A stretch of DNA of 12,964 bases from Myxococcota bacterium (GTDB lineage Bacteria; Myxococcota; Polyangia; GCA-2747355; JAKLHH01), in the NCBI GenBank assembly GCA_022710245.1, contig JAKLHH010000083.1:1-12964 (forward strand), given 5' to 3'. Made by a program: the position numbers and the translations under genes. Positions 11,496 to 12,964 of this stretch are shown piece by piece. The notes below the pieces were generated by a model, which saw only the letters and a list, made by a program, of their open reading frames with translations, searched no databases and was not told the DNA's origin. The number at the start of each line of letters is the position of its first letter. Position 1 is the stretch's first letter.

Positions 11496-12964
11496 ATGGC
11501 CGACTACGTTGCCGATCTCCGCGACCTCAAGTTCGTCCTCTTCGACCAGCTGGGCATGGACGAGATCCTCGCCTCCGAGCGCTACGGCGCCTTCGGCCGC
11601 GACGACCTCGAGATGATCATCGACGAGGCCTACAAGTTCGCGCGCGAGGTGCTGGCGCCGATCAACACCCCCCTCGACCGCGAGGGCTGCACCATCAAGG
11701 ACGGCAAGGTCACGGTCCCGGCGGTGATGCGCGAGCCCTGGAAGCTCTTCGCGGAGAACGGCTGGCTCGCCCTGAACCACAGCCCGGAGTTCGGCGGGCA
11801 GGGCGCGCCCGAGAGCCTGCACATCGCCACCTCCGACCTCTTCTTCGGCGCCTGCATCGCGCTCAACCTCGGTGGGCTCCTCGGCGCCGGCGCCGCGCAC
11901 CTGATCGAGACCTGGGGCTCGGACGAGCTCAAGCGCCTCTACGTGAAGAACATGTACACCGGCAAGTGGGGCGGCACCATGTGCCTCACCGAGTCGCAGG
12001 CCGGCTCCGACGTGGGCGCCTCGACGACGAAGGCGCGGCGCGAGGGCGACCACTACCTGATCGAGGGCGAGAAGGTCTTCATCACCTTCGGCGACCACGA
12101 CCTCACCGAGAACATCATCCACGCGGTGCTCGCGCGCGTGGAGGGGGCGCCCAAGGGGACCAGGGGCCTCTCGCTCTTCGCGGTGCCGAAGATCCGGATC
12201 AAGCCCGACGGGACGCTCGGCGAGCCGAACGACGTGGTCTGCTCCAGCATCGAGCACAAGCTCGGCATCCACGGCACGCCGACCTGCACCATGGTCTTCG
12301 GCGCCAGCGGCGGCTGCCACGGCTGGCTCCTCGGCGAGGAGGGCGGGGGCATGCGCGCCATGTTCCAGATGATGAACGAGGCGCGCATCTCCGTCGGGCT
12401 GCAGGGCGCCGCGCTCGCCAACGCCTCCTACCAGGCGGCGGTCGCCTACAGCAAGGAGCGCCTGCAGGGGAGCGACCTCCGCAACCTGAAGGACCCCGAC
12501 GCGCCGAAGGTGCCGATCATCAAGCACCCCGACGTGCGCATGATGCTGCTCCGGTCGAAGGCCTACGCCGAGGGGATGCGCGCGCTCCTCATCTTCACCG
12601 CCTACTGCGCCGACCGCGAGCGCGTCGCCCGCGACGACAAGGAGCGCGCCCGCTACCGCGGGCTCCTCGAGATCCTCACGCCGATCTGCAAGTCGTACTG
12701 CTCGGACATGGGCTTTCGCGTCACCGAGTGGGCGCTGCAGTGCTACGGCGGCTACGGCTACCTGAAGGACTACCCCGCCGAGCAGTACCTGCGCGACTGC
12801 AAGATCGCCTCGATCTACGAGGGCACGAACGGCATCCAGGCGCTCGACCTGGTGGGGCGCAAGCTCTCCATGGACGGCGGCATCCACCTGAAGGAGCTGG
12901 TCGGGCTGCTCGCGCGCTTCGTGGACAAGCACAAGGCGCACCCGGCGCTGAAGGGCGAGGTCGG
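11496..12964 (+). CDS. Acyl-CoA dehydrogenase, DmdC/AcdA-like long form (3' end outside window)
   Basis: The first 489 residues are visible, open to the window end; family members are usually about 600 residues. The ATG at 11496 has AGGAG with a 6-nt spacer. It is an FAD-dependent enzyme that introduces a 2,3-double bond into an acyl-CoA and passes electrons to ETF. Seen: an N-terminal extension before the helical domain (MADYVADLRDLKFVLFDQLG), PEFGGQGAPE, the FAD/substrate motif MCLTESQAGSDVG, the beta-domain KVFITFGDHD, the helical C-terminal domain QCYGGYGYLKDYPAEQYLRD, and IYEGTNGIQALDLVGRKL, whose Glu in YEGTN is the expected catalytic base. These features match the long subfamily that includes methylmercaptopropionyl-CoA dehydrogenase DmdC; the substrate here is probably a fatty or branched acyl-CoA and cannot be read. 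Confidence 0.94.
   Translation, partial: MADYVADLRDLKFVLFDQLGMDEILASERYGAFGRDDLEMIIDEAYKFAREVLAPINTPLDREGCTIKDGKVTVPAVMREPWKLFAENGWLALNHSPEFGGQGAPESLHIATSDLFFGACIALNLGGLLGAGAAHLIETWGSDELKRLYVKNMYTGKWGGTMCLTESQAGSDVGASTTKARREGDHYLIEGEKVFITFGDHDLTENIIHAVLARVEGAPKGTRGLSLFAVPKIRIKPDGTLGEPNDVVCSSIEHKLGIHGTPTCTMVFGASGGCHGWLLGEEGGGMRAMFQMMNEARISVGLQGAALANASYQAAVAYSKERLQGSDLRNLKDPDAPKVPIIKHPDVRMMLLRSKAYAEGMRALLIFTAYCADRERVARDDKERARYRGLLEILTPICKSYCSDMGFRVTEWALQCYGGYGYLKDYPAEQYLRDCKIASIYEGTNGIQALDLVGRKLSMDGGIHLKELVGLLARFVDKHKAHPALKGEV

Noticed and set aside
11280..12941. 553-residue minus-strand open frame
   Set aside because: It is antisense to the acyl-CoA dehydrogenase, whose FAD and catalytic motifs are unmistakable.

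Overview
The window is high-GC chromosomal DNA, probably from a myxobacterium-like member of the Myxococcota (former Deltaproteobacteria). The evidence is strong G/C bias at third codon positions, three secreted Cys-rich lipoproteins (two with charged linkers behind the lipobox), a Ser/Thr protein kinase in a two-gene operon with an unusual sigma-70-family factor, and an acyl-CoA dehydrogenase of a type common in that phylum. I see no phage, transposase, CRISPR, rRNA or tRNA. The assignment is inference from gene content, not from a marker gene.

Layout. 1-543 (+) is the C-terminal end of an aldehyde dehydrogenase, cut by the window edge. It converges on a minus-strand pair: a YjbQ/UPF0047 protein (789-1208) and a Cys-rich lipoprotein (1259-1891). 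The convergent gap holds four head-to-tail copies of a REP-like hairpin element; further single copies lie at 2455-2506 and 7940-7988. A non-coding stretch at 1898-2558 contains a 168-bp tandem repeat. Three more minus-strand genes follow: a YugP-type membrane zinc metallopeptidase (2559-3257), a lipoprotein with a discoidin-like C-terminal domain (3426-4439), and an ArsA/Get3-type ATPase (4589-5524). Divergent from the ATPase is a probable outer-membrane beta-barrel protein (5735-7228), whose ribosome-binding site sits in an 8-bp tandem repeat. It converges on a small membrane protein (7293-7775).

From 8039 everything reads on the plus strand. A zinc-finger/Ser-Thr kinase/membrane protein (8039-9670) overlaps a sigma factor start by one base (9670-10578). 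Then come a Cys-rich repeat lipoprotein (10658-11332) with its own promoter-like sequence and a 5'-complete but 3'-truncated acyl-CoA dehydrogenase (11496-12964).

How the genes work together. The clearest functional unit is the kinase-sigma pair: a kinase carrying a ZAS-like Hx3Cx2C zinc motif (the anti-sigma signature) at its N-terminus and four membrane helices at its C-terminus, translationally coupled to a sigma factor. This looks like a one-operon envelope-signal-to-transcription device. The most unusual DNA-level structure is the dispersed hairpin family, in which both the inner and the outer stems differ between copies by compensatory changes. The remaining genes look like ordinary envelope or metabolic genes without an evident shared pathway.
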